A stretch of DNA of 64,000 nt from AP-15 sp963812675 (GCA_963812675.1 CAWEWR010000023.1:1-64000), one strand, 5' to 3'; shown: positions 54,032 to 63,516, counted from the first letter of the stretch. Numbers and translations: made by a program. Notes: generated by a model not told the origin, from the sequence alone.

Positions 54032-55815
54032 CATTCTTCAAACGCCCCGCGGTGGAAGATGGGCTCGACGCGCGCATCGCCGTGCTTTCGCGGCGCGCTC
54101 AACCGCTCGCCAATCCTGCCGATCTGGCACCGGCGCCCGTCGCGCCGGCTACCCGGAACAACGAGCTTGCGACGGCGTCGGAGATTACTCGCGTCGCGAT
54201 ACCGAACATTACTCCCGCCGCGGTGCCGGACACCGGCCATGCGGCAGCTTCCAAGCTAGTTCCGACTGCGGTCTCGCCGCCCGATCTTTCCGATGAGGAT
54301 CGCTTTCTTCTGGCGAGTGAAGAGCTACTCGGTCGGCTGACGACGGAAATGAGTCCCGAGCGCATCAGCATTCTGAGTCGCGGCGAACTCGCCAAAGTCG
54401 TCGATGCGGCGGTCCAGGCCCATTTTTTACGCAAAGGGGTCGAGCCGGACCCGATCGTGCGCCGCGACCTGATCACCGCGTTGATCAAGGGTCTCCTTGA
54501 ACCCAACAAGACCCCGGCCAGTGCCGATGATGGGGGCTCGCGGCGCTCGTCCAACCGCTCGGCAGTCGAGGCGGCAAAGGCCCAGGTTCAGCCGCTCGTC
54601 CTCGAGCATATGGATGTTGCCGCCGCCGCGGAAATGCCGCGCGCGGTCTTCGAGGCCCAGCTCACCGGGTGGGTCAAGGACCTGCTGACGGAAACCAAAA
54701 TCCAACTGAACTTTCTCGAGCAGCGCGAGCTCGTCGAGTCGTTGATCGCCGATATGCTCGGGCTCGGCCCGCTCGAACCGCTGATCGAGGACGAGACCGT
54801 AACCGACATCATGGTCAATGGGGCGCGGCAAGTCTATGTCGAGCGGCGCGGCAAGCTGGAGCTGACCGGCGTGCGTTTTCGCGACGACGACCACGTCATG
54901 AATGTGGCGACCAGGATCGTCACGCGGGTCGGCCGCCGCATCGATGAATCGACGCCGCTCGTCGATGCCCGCCTGCTGGACGGCAGCCGGGTCAATATCA
55001 TCGCTCCGCCGCTCGCGATCGACGGGCCGGCGATCTCGATCCGCAAATTCTCGAAAAAGACGATCACCCTCGACACGATGGCGCAGCAGGCCAACATATC
55101 ACCGGATATGGCGACCTTGCTCAAGGTCGCCGCGCGTTGTCGCCTCAATATCCTGATTTCCGGCGGCACCGGTTCGGGCAAGACGACGTTGTTGAACGCA
55201 TTGTCGCGGCTGATCGATCCGACCGAGCGGACGGTGACGATCGAGGACGCGGCCGAACTGCAATTGCAGCAGCCGCATGTTGTGCGGCTGGAAACGCGGC
55301 CGCCGAACCTCGAGGGGAGCGGTGAGATCACGATGCGCGATCTGCTGCGCAATGCCCTGCGTATGCGCCCGGATCGGATCATCCTGGGCGAGATCCGCGG
55401 CGCCGAGGCGCTTGACGTGCTGCAGGCGATGAATACCGGCCACGACGGGTCGATGAGCACGATCCACGCGAATACGCCGCGCGAAGCGCTGACCCGGCTC
55501 GAAAACATGGTCGGCATGACCGGCATCAACCTGCCGTCGCGCGCCGTGCGCACCCAAATTGCAGCCGCGGTCAACCTGATTGCGCAAGTCAACCGGATGC
55601 GTGACGGCATTCGCCGCGTCACGCACGTCATCGAAGTCGTTGGCATGGAGGGCGATATCATCACGACCCAGGAACTGTTCACCTTTCAGTTCCAAGGCGA
55701 GACGACCGATGGCAAGTTACGAGGCATATTCAACTCGAGCGGAATTCGCCCGTTTTTTCTGCCGCGTGCCGAATACTACGGGCTCGATCGCGCGTTGCTC
55801 GAGATCGTTCGATGA
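54025..55815 (+). CDS. cpaF: CpaF/TadA secretion ATPase (Tad locus II)
   Basis: This 596-residue ATPase is longer than usual because of an N-terminal extension of about 150 residues rich in Ala, Pro and Thr. The core has LNFLEQRELVESLIADMLGL, the Walker A ISGGTGSGKTTLLNAL, RPDRIILGEIRGAEALDVLQ and the His-containing NTGHDGSMSTIHANTPREAL, where the locus I copy is broken. Its end YYGLDRALLEIVR matches the family. It powers Flp assembly. The ATG at 54025 overlaps the cpaE stop; the frame upstream is open but antisense in character. Confidence 0.93.
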   Translation: MVAFFKRPAVEDGLDARIAVLSRRAQPLANPADLAPAPVAPATRNNELATASEITRVAIPNITPAAVPDTGHAAASKLVPTAVSPPDLSDEDRFLLASEELLGRLTTEMSPERISILSRGELAKVVDAAVQAHFLRKGVEPDPIVRRDLITALIKGLLEPNKTPASADDGGSRRSSNRSAVEAAKAQVQPLVLEHMDVAAAAEMPRAVFEAQLTGWVKDLLTETKIQLNFLEQRELVESLIADMLGLGPLEPLIEDETVTDIMVNGARQVYVERRGKLELTGVRFRDDDHVMNVATRIVTRVGRRIDESTPLVDARLLDGSRVNIIAPPLAIDGPAISIRKFSKKTITLDTMAQQANISPDMATLLKVAARCRLNILISGGTGSGKTTLLNALSRLIDPTERTVTIEDAAELQLQQPHVVRLETRPPNLEGSGEITMRDLLRNALRMRPDRIILGEIRGAEALDVLQAMNTGHDGSMSTIHANTPREALTRLENMVGMTGINLPSRAVRTQIAAAVNLIAQVNRMRDGIRRVTHVIEVVGMEGDIITTQELFTFQFQGETTDGKLRGIFNSSGIRPFFLPRAEYYGLDRALLEIVR

Positions 55816-55992
55816 TCTCAGTAGAGTAGCGATGGCCGTTACATATCGCGTCTTCGAGGCGTCCTCATCCCGCCCCTTGGTCGCTCCTGCCGAGCCTCTT
55901 CTTGGTCAACTCGCGGGCGGCAATACGTCTTACTCGCCGGCAATTTGCTTTTGTTCACCGTTGCTCAAAGAGTTCATTGCAACCTGCGCACG

Positions 55993-56184
55993 ATGGATTT
56001 TGTTGAGCCTGGGAGAATTCCGCTGCGTCGACTTCTTGCGACTTTGGTCAGAGACGAATCCGGCGTAACGGCGGTCGAGTAAGCGTTGATTGCCGCATTG
56101 ATCGCGGTTGCGGCAATCGCCTCTTTCACCCTCGTCGGCACTAAGCTCAGCACGACGTTCAGCACCATTGCCGGCAAACTGTAG
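55993..56184 (+). pseudogene. flp: Flp/Fap pilin with nonsense codon at the conserved processing Tyr (Tad locus II)
   Basis: From ATG 55993 the frame reads through LRRLLATLVRDESG-VTAVE, then TAA at 56080-56082, then ALIAALIAVAAIASFTLVGT and KLSTTFSTIAGKL to TAG at 56182. Without the stop it is a 63-codon Flp pilin of the usual form. The peptidase site is G-VTAVEY, where Tyr follows Glu; here the Tyr codon (TAT or TAC) is TAA. Only five residues of the mature pilin would be made. It lies between cpaF and tadB, a slightly unusual place. It is the only pilin gene of locus II. Locus I encodes three intact pilins. Confidence 0.82.
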
Positions 56185-56185
56185 G

Positions 56186-56239
56186 GAGGCACCCTGGATT
56201 ATTGCTCGATGACCCTGATTAACCATCGGGCGGTGCCTC
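56186..56239. repeat. Inverted repeat after the flp pseudogene
   Basis: GAGGCACC (56186-56193) and GGTGCCTC (56232-56239) form perfect 8-bp arms with a 38-bp loop, in the spacer between the flp remnant and tadB. No T-tract follows, so it is not a clear terminator; it may regulate or be chance. Confidence 0.35.
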
Positions 56240-56357
56240 GCGTTTAACAGTTGGGCAATCTTATTAGTCGACTGTAACGTCGCCGGCCGTCTCATTGCCT
56301 TTGCGGCCTCTGATGGCCATCGCCTCTGCCCGCTTGGAAGGCTAAGAGGATCTAAGA

Positions 56358-57356
56358 ATGAGTATACCGTTCGATCTGGAGACGTCGATCGCGCTGGCTT
56401 GCGCAGCCAGTCTCGCTTTCATCCTCTGCCTCGTCATCTATGCAGTGAGCGAGGGCGCCAGTGGTCGGCGCTTCAAGCGGCGTCTGGCCGGAGTACGCGA
56501 TCGGGCGCAAGGGGTCGTTTCGGCCGAGGCGGCGGTCACCCGGTCGCTTGCGCGACAGCAAAGCGCGACCCCCAGGATTGATCGCATCGCCCGGCAATGG
56601 CTGCCGCGCCGCGATATGCTCGTCCACCGTCTCGCACGCACCGGACGGCGGATCAGCGTCGGTCAGTATTCAATGACCGGCGTCGGCCTCGCCGTGCTGG
56701 TCGCAATTACGCTGATTTGCGCTACTCCGATCGGCGTCGTAGCGAGCCTGGCCGTTGGGGTCCTGATTGGAACGGCGCTGCCTCACATGGTGGTCGGCCG
56801 TATGGGAAAGCGCCGAGTTGGCGCCTTTATCGGCCTATTTCCCGAGGCCATTGACCTGATGGTGCGGGCGCTCCGCTCGGGCCTGCCGATTAGCGAAGCA
56901 ATTATCGGCGCGGGCCGCGAGATCGGCGATCCGGTCGGCGACGAGCTGGGTCGGGTCGAGGCCGGCATGCGGATGGGCCGCGATCTCGAAGGCCTGCTGT
57001 GGGACATCGCCAACCGTATCGATGTACCGGAATTTCGCTTCTTCATCATCGCGCTCAGCGTTCAGCGCGAGACCGGCGGCAACCTTGCCGAAACCCTCGC
57101 CAATCTCGCCGATGTGCTGCGGCGACGACGCCAGATGCGCGCCAAGGTCCGCGCCATGTCGAGCGAGACTCGCGCGACCACGATGATTCTGGCCGGCATG
57201 CCGGTCCTGGTGATGGTGATGCTCGTGCTGACCTCGCCGCATTATCTGGCGCCGCTTTACCATGATATCCGGGGGTTTCTTCTCGACGGCCTGGGGTTCG
57301 CGATGCTGGGCACCGGCGTCGGCATCATGACCAAGATGGCGCGGTTCGAGATATGA
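56358..57356 (+). CDS. tadB: TadB inner-membrane platform protein (Tad locus II)
   Basis: This 332-residue GspF-type protein has its first helix at LACAASLAFILCLVIYAVSE. It carries LFPEAIDLMVRALRSGLPIS, the family motif, and DVPEFRFFIIALSVQRETGG followed by LAETLANLADVLRRRRQMR. Two helices close it. It forms the platform with TadC. The gene is intact, and its stop overlaps the tadC start (ATGA). An upstream spacer of 173 bp separates it from the broken pilin. Confidence 0.93.
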   Translation: MSIPFDLETSIALACAASLAFILCLVIYAVSEGASGRRFKRRLAGVRDRAQGVVSAEAAVTRSLARQQSATPRIDRIARQWLPRRDMLVHRLARTGRRISVGQYSMTGVGLAVLVAITLICATPIGVVASLAVGVLIGTALPHMVVGRMGKRRVGAFIGLFPEAIDLMVRALRSGLPISEAIIGAGREIGDPVGDELGRVEAGMRMGRDLEGLLWDIANRIDVPEFRFFIIALSVQRETGGNLAETLANLADVLRRRRQMRAKVRAMSSETRATTMILAGMPVLVMVMLVLTSPHYLAPLYHDIRGFLLDGLGFAMLGTGVGIMTKMARFEI

Positions 57357-58351
57357 GGAATACTCGCCTACAGGATTTTCACATCGCCGACTGGCTGCCT
57401 GCAGGAATTGGGCTCGATGACCTGATCGTCGCGCTCGCCTCGCTGGCGACCCTCGCAATGTTCTTTGCGGTGTGGCAGGCGTTGCGGCCGAACAGCGCCT
57501 TTGAGCGGCGTCTCGAGCAGATCGTCCAACGCAAAGAAACGCTGCGCCAATCGGCGCTCGTGAACCGCCGCAGCCCACACCGTCGGACACCAGTCGGGTT
57601 GATGCACGAGGCGGTGTCGCGGCTCAATCTTCTGCGCTCGCGGCACGCCGCCGAAGCGCGCCAGATGCTGGCACGTGCCGGCTTCCGATCGCAGGATGCG
57701 ATGGTGAGATATCTGTTTGCGCAGATCAGTTTGCCGTTTGGCTTCGGCGCGCTGATATTGGTGGACACTCACGTGCTGCATCTGATGCCGTTGCCGTCGC
57801 AATTCGAGTTACTGCCCTCAGTTGCGGCAGTCCTCCTCGGCTTTTTTGCTCCGAAGATCTATTTGAGGAATGCCGCCGACAAACGCGCCAAGCAGCTCCA
57901 GCTGGGATTGCCCGACGGGCTCGATCTGATGGTGATCTGTGCCGAAGCCGGGCTGAGCCTCGACGCCACGTTGGTTCGGGTATCGCGCGAGCTCGGCAAT
58001 ACCTGGCCCGAGCTCGCCGAGGAGCTCGGCATCACCGCGGCCGAGCTGACCTTTCTGCCGGACCGCCGCATGGCGTTCGACAATCTCAACAACCGAACCG
58101 ACTCCGACGGTATGCGAGGGCTCGTCAATACGCTGCAGCAGACCGCCAAATACGGTACGCCCCTGGCCCAGTCTTTGCGCGTCCTCGCCGCCGAGATGCG
58201 CACGGCCCGGATGACCCGAGCCGAAGAGAAGGCGGCGCGGCTGCCGGCCCTGCTGACGATCCCGATGATGATTTTCATCTTGCCGACGCTGTTCATCGTG
58301 CTGCTCGGCCCGGCGGCGATAAACGTGATGGACACGTTCGGAACACACTAG
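57353..58351 (+). CDS. tadC: TadC inner-membrane platform protein (Tad locus II)
   Basis: This 332-residue GspF-type protein has LPDGLDLMVICAEAGLSLDA, the family motif, and YGTPLAQSLRVLAAEMRTAR, then RLPALLTIPMMIFILPTLFI as the last helix. This is the part lost by frameshift in the locus I copy. It is intact. Its stop is followed by a 320-bp spacer with no gene up to the convergent stop of tadD. Confidence 0.93.
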   Translation: MRNTRLQDFHIADWLPAGIGLDDLIVALASLATLAMFFAVWQALRPNSAFERRLEQIVQRKETLRQSALVNRRSPHRRTPVGLMHEAVSRLNLLRSRHAAEARQMLARAGFRSQDAMVRYLFAQISLPFGFGALILVDTHVLHLMPLPSQFELLPSVAAVLLGFFAPKIYLRNAADKRAKQLQLGLPDGLDLMVICAEAGLSLDATLVRVSRELGNTWPELAEELGITAAELTFLPDRRMAFDNLNNRTDSDGMRGLVNTLQQTAKYGTPLAQSLRVLAAEMRTARMTRAEEKAARLPALLTIPMMIFILPTLFIVLLGPAAINVMDTFGTH

Positions 58352-58671
58352 CCCGCCGGCGTCTCCACTCCGGCGTCTCCACTAAGGTACGGAGGGCGTG
58401 CCTCGTTGGCCCGACGGCGCTAGCGTCGCAAATCCCCCGTTTGATGAACGCGGCGAACTAACCAGGGAGGCAAGCGAACTGCCGGAGCAAAGATCGCTTT
58501 GAACGACAACCGGCAAATAAAACCAGCGGGAAAAGCCGAGGGCTAAAAAGAAGTGCACGAGTTGCGGCTGCTCGACGACCTCTGGGCTATAGTCCGTTTG
58601 CGATCATCCCGCCACTGAAGCGGGTCGTTCATCTTGGACTTGAAAAAGGTTTATTCCTCGGGGGACCCTTC
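58352..58671. other. Intergenic region with a 14-bp tandem repeat
   Basis: CCGGCGTCTCCACT occurs twice head to tail right after the tadC stop. A short CCCGC/GCGGG stem is present near 58610, without a T-tract. No gene is seen between the convergent tadC and tadD genes. Confidence 0.55.
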
Positions 58672-59505
58672 TTATGCCCCGCCCGCCGACAATATCGCTT
58701 GACTGCGTGCATCGGGTGAAAGCTCGCGAAGGGTCTGATAATAGGCGAGGTTGCGCTCCACCGAGGCGTCGTCAAGATCGATCCGGCCGAGTCGGGCCGC
58801 CTCCGCTATATTCCCGTTGAGCCCGTAAATGAGCGCCAGCGTTTGTCGTTCCTGCCGAGACCCAGCCGGCCCGGCTGCGAGCGGTTGCAAGACCGCGATC
58901 GCGGTCCGGTAATCCCCGCTCAAACTCAGCGACAGCGCGAGATCCACGGTCAAAGCGGGGTCGCCCGGGAGCACACTGAGGCCGCGCCGATAACAATCCT
59001 GAGCTTCCGGATGCTGCCCCGAGAGATCGTTTGTGACCCCAAGGAGGAGCAATAGCTTGGGGTCGTCCGGGCTATCCGCCAGCGCTTTTGAAAGCGGTTC
59101 GAATGCAAGCTGGGGCTTGCCGCTCTTCAGAAATGCCTTGGCCAGCCCGACCTGCGCCAAGTGCGTGTCACCGGGCCGGACGAGCGCCGCGTGGTAGCCG
59201 ACGATCGCCTCGTTGACATTGCCCATCTGAAGCAGCACGTCGCCAGCCGCTATGAGGGGAGCCGGATCCTGGGGCGCCATTTCGGCGGCGCGCCGGTAGA
59301 CGCCGAGGGCGTTGGGCAAATCGCCGCCGGATTGGGCCGCGGCGCCGATCCGCATCAGCATCGGATAGGTCGGGGTCGGGCCGCCGCCCTCGCGGCCGTC
59401 GACACTCAGCGGGTCGAGGTGAACCGGCGAAGTCACACACCCCGTAAGCATGAGCGCGGCTGCAATCGAGGACAGCAAAAGGACCGGCGCAGACTTCGCC
59501 TTCAT
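58672..59505 (-). CDS. tadD: TadD-like tetratricopeptide lipoprotein (Tad locus II)
   Basis: This 277-residue protein has a lipobox (LTGC, Cys23) after a signal peptide (PVLLLSSIAAALM). TPR-type helical repeats follow (for example LPNALGVYRRAAEMAPQDPA, then NVNEAIVGYHAALVRPGDTH and QHPEAQDCYRRGLSVLPGDP). TadD is a scaffold for secretin and pilus assembly. The ATG at 59505 is chosen because the lipobox then fits. The gene is convergent with tadC and closes locus II. Confidence 0.88.
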   Translation of the reverse strand: MKAKSAPVLLLSSIAAALMLTGCVTSPVHLDPLSVDGREGGGPTPTYPMLMRIGAAAQSGGDLPNALGVYRRAAEMAPQDPAPLIAAGDVLLQMGNVNEAIVGYHAALVRPGDTHLAQVGLAKAFLKSGKPQLAFEPLSKALADSPDDPKLLLLLGVTNDLSGQHPEAQDCYRRGLSVLPGDPALTVDLALSLSLSGDYRTAIAVLQPLAAGPAGSRQERQTLALIYGLNGNIAEAARLGRIDLDDASVERNLAYYQTLRELSPDARSQAILSAGGA

Positions 59506-59804
59506 CCTGCGCGAACACCGCCGCTTGAGAGAAACCATAAAGGCAATCGATATACAGTCCGCCCCGGACAGCAATTATGCAATGAGCGTCAGGGTTGCGT
59601 CCAGAATTTCCTGCTTCGCCCCAAAGTGCCCGAAATTTTACGCCTTCGCGTGACCGGCGACACCATCGATCGCGCCGAATCGGGTCGGCAGCGACCCGCT
59701 TGCCGGCAGCGATTACGTAAAAGTCGGATGGGTTTCGCTGCTCGACCTCGGCGCGCCGTTCGAGGCGCCCATGCCGGGATTTGTCCTTTAGTGGCCGAGT
59801 TCGG

Positions 59805-60077
59805 TTAGCCTAGGGTGATCAAGGTTTCTATCAGGTCGGCCGGCCAGACCAGGCTCAGCGGAGCGCTCGTCAACGCCTCGCTCGACGGGTTGCTGCCGTC
59901 GGGCAGGCCGACCATGTGGTGACTGAAATGCGCCAGCACTCCGGCCAGATAGAGGCCAGTAACCCATTTCCACGCGTGCTGATGTTGCCGCGATCGACTT
60001 CGCTTCGGTGCAGCAAACGCAAAGACCCGGCGTCCATATTTCGGCAAACCCGGAGGGCCGATCATAGTCTCACCCAC
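59805..60077 (-). CDS. Small membrane protein, unknown function
   Basis: This 90-residue product has a basic N-terminus and one helix around KWVTGLYLAGVLAHFSHHMV, then a short tail ending PADLIETLITLG. His residues near the helix (HFSHH) suggest metal or heme contact, but I know no such family. Its coding status is uncertain. The region between 59506 and 59804 holds no gene I can support. Confidence 0.4.
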   Translation of the reverse strand: MGETMIGPPGLPKYGRRVFAFAAPKRSRSRQHQHAWKWVTGLYLAGVLAHFSHHMVGLPDGSNPSSEALTSAPLSLVWPADLIETLITLG

Positions 60078-60251
60078 GACTTCCTAGTCTTCGTTGACGT
60101 TGTTCGCGAGCGCCAGTCGTGTTATCCCGCAAAACGAGCGAAACAGTGGACTGCAAGCCCGCGTACGACCAGGGATCATACTCATTTTTAGCGATCGCGT
60201 CACTGCTCTTGCATGGTAATTTGACGATCTCTGTCGGCCGCCCCGGGATTT

Positions 60252-60652
60252 TCATGGTTGGCGACCGAGAAGACCGACACCCGCGGCGGCCACGGTATAA
60301 AGCCCGGCGACGGTGAGCAAAGCGCTCGCCAAAATGGCAAAGCCGTCGCTGCCGAGGCGGTCGCCGACCGGCCTCCCGGCTAGGCCGCCGAGCACGGCGA
60401 AGGGCGCAAGGACGCCGGCAGCCACCCAGGTCGAGCCCGGGATGCCGACCGTGGCGACATGGGCTGCAACTGTCGCCCGCACGACACCGCAAAGAATGCG
60501 AGGCGCGTCGCGCGCACGGATTGCGCCGCCGTCCCGGCCAGCAGCAGGTAGAGTGGAACCGCGAGCACGGCAAAACCAAACCCGCTTACCGCCTGCAGAA
60601 GTGCCGCGGCAAAGGTCGTCCCAGCCAGTCCGGCCCGGCCAAACAGGGTCAT
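60252..60652 (-). pseudogene. TauE/SafE-type permease remnant with internal deletion and frameshift
   Basis: The first frame (60652 leftward) starts TLFGRAGLAGTTFAAALLQA and SGFGFAVLAVPLYLLLAG, the N-terminal helix of TauE/SafE anion permeases, then jumps to VRATRLAFFAVS, which in this family lies in the second half. Near 60480 the frame shifts, and the other frame gives TVAAHVATVGIPGSTWVAAG and FAILASALLTVAGLYTVAAA to the stop at 60252. Thus about 100 central residues are gone and the frame is broken. It is a dead gene. Confidence 0.75.
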
Positions 60653-60723
60653 CCCATCGAGCTATTGGATTGCGGGTTGACTTCCCCGAAACGGGCCGCC
60701 CCGGCCTGGCCGGTGTGGGTTCC

Positions 60724-61065
60724 CTACGGCGTCTTATGAATCGAGGCGCCTCGCCGCAGCGGTGGCGCGTCGTTGCGCAGGGCAAATGCGCCCTCGACCG
60801 TTTCGATCCGATAGCCGCAACAAAAGCGGGCGACAAACGCATGGGCGAAAGCGGCGTCGTCGAAATAAAACGCGACCGCATTGTTGAGGACGCCGGCCAA
60901 CCCGGCGGGGGCCATCCCCCAGCCCTCGGCGCCGCAGGTCTCGTCGAGCCAAGCATGCATGGTCTCGATTTGACGGCCCAGCCCCTCGGGCGGCACGGCG
61001 ATCCGGACTCGTACCGGAAACCGCCGTTCAGCGTGCTGACGCGCTTGGATCGATGCCCGTGTCAT
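60724..61065 (-). CDS. Conserved hypothetical protein
   Basis: This 113-residue soluble protein has RFPVRVRIAVPPEGLGRQIE, the middle CGAEGWGMAPAGLAGVLNNA and the end FCCGYRIETVEGAFALRNDA. I recall short proteins of this layout from alphaproteobacteria but know no function. The ATG at 61065 (MTRASIQARQ) is preferred to 61164. The gene stands alone between the permease remnant and the CHRD gene; the spacer 61066-61285 has no clear feature. Confidence 0.6.
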   Translation of the reverse strand: MTRASIQARQHAERRFPVRVRIAVPPEGLGRQIETMHAWLDETCGAEGWGMAPAGLAGVLNNAVAFYFDDAAFAHAFVARFCCGYRIETVEGAFALRNDAPPLRRGASIHKTP

Positions 61066-61285
61066 GCCGCGTCCTTTGTTCATGTTCTGTTCGAACAGTA
61101 CAGGACCGCAGCAACACTGTCGAGATGGCGAATCATTTTGTTTGGCCCCCGACACGATCAACATGCTCTGCCCCGAGGGCTATCCTGATATCCACCTACC
61201 AGAGCAGCTGGCTCGATGTCCGCGCCTGGCCAAGCAGTTGATCAAGCTCGCTGCCGGCTCATCCTGAGGCTACTCGGCTCGCCCG

Positions 61286-61921
61286 TTATCTGTGATTTTG
61301 GTCGTGATCGCGCTCCTTCTCAGCGGCATGGACCTGCCCGCGGATCTCGCCCCCCGGAAAATTTGCTGTGTGTATGTTGACGTAGGCGGTGTGGGAGGTG
61401 ATCGCGTCCGTGATCGCGTCGAACACACCGGCCGGTACATTCTGTCCCGCTAGCGCAAGGACATTGGCAGCCATGATCGTCCCCGTCACCGTTGCAGTCG
61501 AACTCGGGGTCGTCGTGCAAAACGGTGTGATTGCAACCACCGACGCCGGCGCGGGCTTCGCCGCCGTCTGGCACAGCCAGACGATGATGCCGCCGGAATC
61601 ACGCGACTTGCCAAAGTGGATATGAGCCTGCTGCACGTCAGAGGTGAAGGGACCCGTATAGGTCAGCGTATATGCGATCGTGCCGGCTTTTTGATCGAGA
61701 TCGAGGTGGAGCGTGCCCGTGGCGTCGGTCAGGACCGCCCCGGTGTAGCTGGTGGGCGCGGGCGAGCCGATAGCCGTGATGGTAACGGTAGTCGGTATCG
61801 ATCCGATCTCGTTGAACCCCGTCAGGTGCGCGGTGAACTCCTCCGCGCACGCATAGCTCGCCGAAAAAGTGACAACTGTGGCAGCCAGGGCAGCCGCCGC
61901 AGTGAAATCGTTCCAACGCAT
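61286..61921 (-). CDS. CHRD-domain secreted protein
   Basis: This 211-residue protein has a signal peptide ending near YACA (residues 1-26). One CHRD domain follows: EFTAHLTGFNEIGSIPTTVT at its start, TLHLDLDQKAGTIAYTLTYT in the middle, VQQAHIHFGKSRDSGGIIVW with the His pair, and AYVNIHTANFPGGEIRGQVH at the end. CHRD domains are named after chordin and occur in secreted bacterial proteins of mostly unknown function. The C-terminus is His/Asp-rich (EKERDHDQNHR). A GGGAGGATC site precedes the ATG at 61921. Confidence 0.9.
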   Translation of the reverse strand: MRWNDFTAAAALAATVVTFSASYACAEEFTAHLTGFNEIGSIPTTVTITAIGSPAPTSYTGAVLTDATGTLHLDLDQKAGTIAYTLTYTGPFTSDVQQAHIHFGKSRDSGGIIVWLCQTAAKPAPASVVAITPFCTTTPSSTATVTGTIMAANVLALAGQNVPAGVFDAITDAITSHTAYVNIHTANFPGGEIRGQVHAAEKERDHDQNHR

Positions 61922-62127
61922 AGGATCCTCCCATCTATCGATCTCCGGGGTGCGCCTTTGCGGCACGTTGCCCGATGTTAACGCCCGACATCCTACTCCG
62001 GGAGGCAACTACCGCAACGGTTGATCACTTTCCGGTGAAGGTCCGGCAGCGAGTTTCCGTCGTAATCTTCGATAAGCGAGCGACAAGAACACGGGAACAT
62101 TGTTCCGGCTGCTCCGGAATCGGCCGA

Positions 62128-63303
62128 TCACATTCTCGTGATGGCCCCAGCGACCCCGACGAGCGTCGCGTCTGTCCCGGGACCGCCGACAATCGATAAG
62201 CCAACCGGTAAGCCATCGACCTCTCCGCCGGGAATATTTACTTGCGGCACTCCGGTGAGCCCGCCATGGGAACACAGACACAGGATGCGGTCGCGCTGGG
62301 GGCTTGCGGCCGAGAGCGGCTCGCCACGCTTGGGGGCCGGAAACGGCGTCGTCGGGAGGCAAAGGATCGTGCCCGGGGTCAACAGATGACGCATCCGGCC
62401 GCGCGCCTCCAGTCGCACCAATTGGGCCCATTGGCGCTCGCTCTCGGGGATCTGAGATCCGGTAAACAAATTCCGCGCGACGCTGTAGGCGAAGCGCGGG
62501 TTCTCCCGCTCGATCCAATCCTTGAAGGTCAGCCAAGCCTCGGAGGGCTGCAGAGTACGCTGCGCCCGCGCCCATTGCACGATACCTGCCGGCGCCATGA
62601 CCTCCTCGCGGGTCTCGCCGACCATTCCCCGCAGCCGCGCGACCATCGGCTGCAATGCGGCGCCGACCTCTGGATCGGCAAAGGCGAAAGCGTCGACTGC
62701 GACGATGAGCTTGTTAGGTGGTTCCGACGGGATCGGCTCGTCGAGCATGACACTCGCCACCTTGCCAAAGGTGCCGGCGTCTCGCGCGAACCAGCCGGTC
62801 GTGTCCGAGCTCGGCGCCTGCGGCATCATCCCTGCCACGGGCAGCCGGCCATGCGTCGGCCGGATTCCGTAGAGGCCGCAGAAGCTCGCCGGCACGCGCA
62901 CCGAGCCACCGGTGTCCGTCCCGAGTGCCGTGTCGCAAATCCCCGCGGCGACTGCAGCAGCCGAGCCCGATGAAGAACCGCCGGGCACTCGGCCGGGCGC
63001 CCGCGGGTTGACCGGCGTGCCGTAGAACGCATTCTCGCCGACGATGCCGAGCGAGACCTCGTCGGTGATCGTCTTGCCGATCAACGTCGCGCCGGCGTCC
63101 AGCAGCCGCTGCACGGCCCAGCCATGCCGCACCGGCACCGGGTTCGAGCGCGCCCAATCGGGGTTGCCGCCGCCGGTCGGGTGGCCCGCGACATCGAAAA
63201 GGTCCTTGGCCGCAAAGGTCAGACCGGAAAGCGGCCCGCCCGGCCGCCCCTCGATATGGATGCGCGGACCGGGCACAAAGGCATTGATGTTGTCGTCAGG
63301 CAT
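62128..63303 (-). CDS. Amidase signature-family hydrolase
   Basis: This 391-residue amidase has the Ser-cisSer-Lys triad: Lys33 (FAAKDLFDV), Ser110 (PGGSSSGSAAAV) and Ser134 (GTDTGGSVRVPASF). Such enzymes hydrolyse amide bonds in small molecules; the substrate is unknown. It is intact and a little shorter than GatA. The right end abuts the region before an alpha/beta hydrolase, with both genes divergent and 213 bp between starts. Between it and the CHRD gene lie about 200 bp without a gene. Confidence 0.92.
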   Translation of the reverse strand: MPDDNINAFVPGPRIHIEGRPGGPLSGLTFAAKDLFDVAGHPTGGGNPDWARSNPVPVRHGWAVQRLLDAGATLIGKTITDEVSLGIVGENAFYGTPVNPRAPGRVPGGSSSGSAAAVAAGICDTALGTDTGGSVRVPASFCGLYGIRPTHGRLPVAGMMPQAPSSDTTGWFARDAGTFGKVASVMLDEPIPSEPPNKLIVAVDAFAFADPEVGAALQPMVARLRGMVGETREEVMAPAGIVQWARAQRTLQPSEAWLTFKDWIERENPRFAYSVARNLFTGSQIPESERQWAQLVRLEARGRMRHLLTPGTILCLPTTPFPAPKRGEPLSAASPQRDRILCLCSHGGLTGVPQVNIPGGEVDGLPVGLSIVGGPGTDATLVGVAGAITRM

Positions 63304-63516
63304 GTCTTGCCTCAGAGCAGCGACGGGATCGGCGGAAAGACGGCAATATGCACGCCGAGGCCAGTCGAAGCACCGTTGATCCGGCCAAACCGGGCAATTT
63401 TGTTTACCCGCCCGCCAAGACCGCGCACCACGTGGTGCTGCGGCTTGCTCGGGTCCGGGATACGGGGCAAGTTCCCTGCTTCAGACGACTGGCCCAACAG
63501 ATCCGGAGCGGAGACG

